From assembly GCA_030625925.1 (NCBI GenBank), contig DAOUPY010000031.1:1-9561 (forward strand): a stretch of DNA of 9,561 nt. Reading direction: 5' to 3'. The notes beneath the pieces are model-generated. The model was not told the DNA's origin, ran no database searches, and worked only from the letters and a program-made list of their open reading frames with translations. The stretch is from Fusobacteriaceae bacterium (GTDB lineage Bacteria; Fusobacteriota; Fusobacteriia; Fusobacteriales; Fusobacteriaceae). The translations under genes and the position numbers were made by a program. Below, piece by piece: positions 7,691 to 9,561 of the stretch; position 1 is the stretch's first letter; the number at the start of each line of letters is the position of its first letter.

Positions 7691-7708
7691 GGTAATTTAT
7701 GAATTACC
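7691..7708 (+). repeat. Small inverted repeat after recJ
   Basis: GGTAATT (7691-7697) and AATTACC (7702-7708) form a perfect 7-bp stem with a 4-nt loop directly after the recJ stop. It is AT-rich and not followed by a T run, so it is at most a weak terminator or a 3'-end stabilising hairpin for the operon transcript. Confidence 0.4.
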
Positions 7709-7743
7709 AGTACGAATCAATAAGTGCTTAAAGCATTTAAATA

Positions 7744-7765
7744 TATATAATTATATACAAGGAGG
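7744..7765 (+). promoter_or_regulatory. Possible tig promoter -10 region and strong ribosome binding site
   Basis: A perfect TATAAT (7746-7751) lies inside a 14-bp AT palindrome (7744-7757), but the -35 position about 17 nt upstream (7723-7728, AGTGCT) is poor, so the promoter is uncertain. AAGGAGG at 7759-7765 is a strong Shine-Dalgarno sequence 10 nt before ATG 7776. If the promoter is real, the tig leader would be only about 18 nt. Confidence 0.4.
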
Positions 7766-7775
7766 AACAAAGAAC

Positions 7776-8885
7776 ATGAATTATGAAGTAAAAAAATTAG
7801 ATAACTCAGTAGTTGAAATCACATTAAAGGTAGAAGGTGTAGAAGTATCTACAGCTAAGAAAGATGCTGTAAAAAAAATAGCTAAGGATGCAGAAATTCC
7901 AGGATTCAGAAAGGGACATGCACCAGCATCAGCTATCGAATCTCATTATGAAGGTGTAATCAAAGAAGAAATCACTGACGCTATCTTAAAGAGTCACTAT
8001 GAAGCTATCTTAAAAGATGGACAAATTAATCCTGTAGATTACATAAAGACAACTAAAGTAGAATTAGACGGAGAAAAATTTGCTGTTACATTTATGGTAG
8101 ATGTATTCCCTGAGATCAAATTAGGAGAATACAAAGGTTTAGAAGGTACAAAAGAAGCATTCGAAATGAATGACGAAATTGTAAACAAAGAGATCGAAAT
8201 GATGGTATCTGCTAAGTCTAGCTTAGAAGACGCTGCTGAAGGTCATAAAGCTGAAATGGGAGACACTGTAGATCTTGCATTTGAAGGATTTGTTGATGGT
8301 GCACCTTTCGATGGTGGAAAATCTGAATCACACATGTTAAAATTAGGAACTAAATCTTTCATAGATACATTTGAAGAGCAATTAGTAGGATATGCAAAAG
8401 ATCAAGAGGGAGAAATAGTAGTAACTTTCCCAACTGAATACAATGCAGAACACTTAGCTGGAAAGGAAGCAACTTTCAAAATTAAAATAAACGCAATAAA
8501 AGTAGCAGCTACTCCTAAATTAAATGATGAATTCGCAGTGGAAGCAGGATTTGAATCTGTAGAAGATTTAAAAACTAAGAAAACTGAAGAGATCAAAAAC
8601 AGAGAAGAAGCTAGAGTAGAGGGAGAATACAGACAAACTTTATTAAACCAAGTTTTAGCTAACACTGAAATGACTTTACCTTTATCTATGGTAGCTAGAG
8701 AGATCAAAGGAAGAATTTCTGAGATGGAAAGCCAATTAAAATCTCAAGGAATGAACTTAGAGATGTACTTACAAATGTCAGGATCTACAATGGAGCAGTT
8801 AACTGAGCAAGTTAAACCTATGGCAATTGAAAAGATCAAATTAGACCTTATCTTAGATGAGATCGCAAAGATCGAAAAGATTTAA
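7776..8885 (+). CDS. tig: Trigger factor, truncated by an in-frame TAA (369 residues)
   Basis: Ribosome-associated chaperone and peptidyl-prolyl isomerase that meets nascent chains at the exit tunnel. Residues 1-115 form the ribosome-binding domain with the signature GFRKGHAP at 43-50 (family pattern GFRxGxxP). Residues about 160-245 are the FKBP-type isomerase domain, starting at GDTVDLAFEGFVDGAPFDGG (162-181). Residues about 246 onward are the split C-terminal chaperone domain. The frame ends at TAA 8883-8885, about 60 residues short of the usual length (E. coli 432), yet the same frame continues with a normal trigger factor C-terminus to 9065. The truncated product would lose much of the second arm of the chaperone domain. 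ATG 7776 is preceded by AAGGAGG. Codon use is uniform and strongly biased like that of infB, suggesting high expression. Either a real nonsense allele, a sequence error or, less likely, recoding. Confidence 0.93.
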   Translation: MNYEVKKLDNSVVEITLKVEGVEVSTAKKDAVKKIAKDAEIPGFRKGHAPASAIESHYEGVIKEEITDAILKSHYEAILKDGQINPVDYIKTTKVELDGEKFAVTFMVDVFPEIKLGEYKGLEGTKEAFEMNDEIVNKEIEMMVSAKSSLEDAAEGHKAEMGDTVDLAFEGFVDGAPFDGGKSESHMLKLGTKSFIDTFEEQLVGYAKDQEGEIVVTFPTEYNAEHLAGKEATFKIKINAIKVAATPKLNDEFAVEAGFESVEDLKTKKTEEIKNREEARVEGEYRQTLLNQVLANTEMTLPLSMVAREIKGRISEMESQLKSQGMNLEMYLQMSGSTMEQLTEQVKPMAIEKIKLDLILDEIAKIEKI

Positions 8886-9065
8886 TTAACTGATGAAGAG
8901 TTAGAAGCTATATTAGTTGAAGTTTCTGCTATGTACAAGATGGATGCATACAAATTAAAAGAAGAGTTAACTAAGGCAAACAACTTAGAGAACTTCACAA
9001 TGAACTTAAAAACAGATGCTACTATGCAAAAAACTGTTGAATTCATTCAAGCACAAGCTAAATAA
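8886..9065 (+). pseudogene. tig: Detached C-terminal part of trigger factor, in frame after the TAA
   Basis: This is the same frame as the preceding gene, with 59 sense codons and a terminal TAA at 9063-9065. It begins LTDEELEAILVEVSAMYKMD and ends KTVEFIQAQAK, the kind of sequence found at the extreme C-terminus of trigger factors (a T-D-E-E-L helix, then a final helix of the type K-v-x-x-F-I). Joined through codon 370 the protein would be 429 residues, the expected family length. There are no further stops or frameshifts. The first internal ATGs (8931, 8940) have no ribosome binding site, so separate translation is unlikely. If the TAA is a sequencing error, this and the previous entry are one intact gene. 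Confidence 0.88.
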
Positions 9066-9075
9066 TTAAATTAAG

Positions 9076-9123
9076 TATATATACTTTTGGGACAAATTTT
9101 ATTTGTCCCTTAAGCTATATATA
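9076..9123 (+). terminator. Candidate terminator hairpin downstream of tig
   Basis: GGGACAAAT (9089-9097) and ATTTGTCCC (9101-9109) make a perfect 9-bp stem with a TTT loop, 24 nt after the natural tig stop. With a small TT/TT internal loop and one bulge, the flanks (9076-9086 with 9112-9123, mostly TATATATA pairs) extend it to a long imperfect hairpin. Position and stem strength suit a terminator, but the tract after the stem (TTAAGCTATA) is not the usual run of U. It may terminate weakly or protect an mRNA 3' end. Confidence 0.5.
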
Positions 9124-9183
9124 TAGATCCACACCTTTTTTAAGTAAGGGAAGCGGTAGGGGTTTGTGGGTTTTAAAAATTAG

Positions 9184-9228
9184 ATTATTAGAAAAATAAT
9201 TAATAAAATTGATTATTTTTCTAATAAA
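9184..9228. repeat. 17-bp perfect inverted repeat upstream of clpP
   Basis: Positions 9184-9200 and 9212-9228 are exact reverse complements (core TTATTAGAAAAATAAT). Internal pairs 9201-9204 with 9208-9211, including one G-U, would extend the fold to 21 pairs closed by AAA. It is almost pure AT and ends 8 nt before the clpP Shine-Dalgarno sequence (9237-9242). It could be an operator, part of the clpP leader, or a weak bidirectional terminator. It matches neither the CIRCE (HrcA) nor the CtsR operator as I know them. Confidence 0.75.
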
Positions 9229-9250
9229 TAAAATTTGGAGGTAAAAATTT

Positions 9251-9561
9251 ATGTATAATCCAACAGTTATTGAAAATAACGGAAAAGGTGAAAGAGCCTA
9301 CGACATATATTCAAGATTATTAAAGGATAGAATAATCTTTTTAGGAACAGAGATCAATGATCTGGTAGCCAACTCAATAGTGGCACAATTATTATTTTTA
9401 GAGGCAGATGCCCCGGAAAAAGATATAATTATGTATATTAACAGCCCGGGAGGTGTAATCACTTCTGGAATGGCAATATACGATACTATGAAATACATCA
9501 AACCTGATGTACAAACAGTGTGTATAGGCCAGGCTGCGTCTATGGGAGCCCTACTATTAAC
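9251..9561 (+). CDS. clpP: ATP-dependent Clp protease proteolytic subunit ClpP, partial (C-terminus outside window)
   Basis: Serine peptidase (family S14) forming a two-ring tetradecamer that degrades proteins unfolded by ClpX, ClpA or ClpC. The 103 complete codons visible cover about half of a normal protein of roughly 195 residues. The motifs are [15 protein letters not shown] (18-32), [19 protein letters not shown] (62-80, oxyanion and handle region) and [11 protein letters not shown] (93-103), with the nucleophile Ser97. The catalytic His and Asp lie beyond the right edge. ATG 9251 follows GGAGGT (9237-9242) by 8 nt. The order tig-clpP, often followed by clpX, is common in bacteria and links nascent-chain folding to proteolysis. 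A clear promoter was not identified in the 185-nt gap. Confidence 0.97.
   Translation, partial: MYNPTVIENNGKGERAYDIYSRLLKDRIIFLGTEINDLVANSIVAQLLFLEADAPEKDIIMYINSPGGVITSGMAIYDTMKYIKPDVQTVCIGQAASMGALLL

Noticed and set aside
8883..8885. Stop-codon reassignment (TAA read as an amino acid)
   Set aside because: TAA ends infB here, and TAG ends rimP, nusA, the ylxR-ylxQ fusion, rbfA and recJ, all at the expected protein ends, so a genome-wide code change is not supported. Selenocysteine uses TGA, not TAA.
1..9561. Mobile element, CRISPR array, defence island or novel multi-gene system
   Set aside because: All long frames are assigned to conserved housekeeping families in a familiar order. There are no direct repeat arrays, transposase or integrase motifs, or abrupt composition changes.

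Overview
The window looks like ordinary chromosomal DNA from a low-GC bacterium. The most likely source is a member of the Fusobacteriota, something like Ilyobacter, Propionigenium, Psychrilyobacter or Fusobacterium. This rests on the AT-rich composition with AGA/GGA/ATA-type codons, strong AGGAGG ribosome binding sites, and the gene order rimP-nusA-(ylxR-ylxQ fusion)-infB-rbfA-recJ followed by tig and clpP. The phylum call is an inference; no rRNA or other firm marker is present.

Layout. Positions 1-909 (minus strand) hold the N-terminal two thirds of a neurotransmitter:sodium symporter family transporter that runs off the left edge. Positions 910-1376 are a divergent intergenic region. It has a near-consensus promoter reading left (about 1049-1076), an extended -10 promoter reading right (1264-1292), and a leader hairpin with a GNRA-type loop before rimP. 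Positions 1377-7689 are a compact plus-strand operon of six genes with gaps or overlaps of at most 16 nt: rimP, nusA, a fused ylxR-ylxQ gene, infB, rbfA and recJ. Its products serve 30S maturation (RimP, RbfA), transcription elongation and termination (NusA), RNA binding and RNase P or ribosome-linked roles (YlxR/YlxQ), translation initiation (IF2) and DNA repair (RecJ). Positions 7776-9065 hold the trigger factor gene tig, interrupted by one in-frame TAA at 8883-8885. Positions 9066-9250 carry two inverted repeats and a G-rich stretch. Positions 9251-9561 are the start of clpP, cut by the right edge.

I see no mobile element, CRISPR array, phage gene, rRNA or tRNA, and no convincing undescribed multi-gene system. 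The observations most worth following are: (1) the nonsense codon in tig, with the remaining 59 codons still intact and in frame; (2) the YlxR-YlxQ fusion where Bacillus has two genes; (3) the rimP leader, with an unpartnered perfect Shine-Dalgarno sequence and mutually exclusive pairings that could hide the real one; and (4) a 17-bp perfect inverted repeat just before the clpP ribosome binding site.
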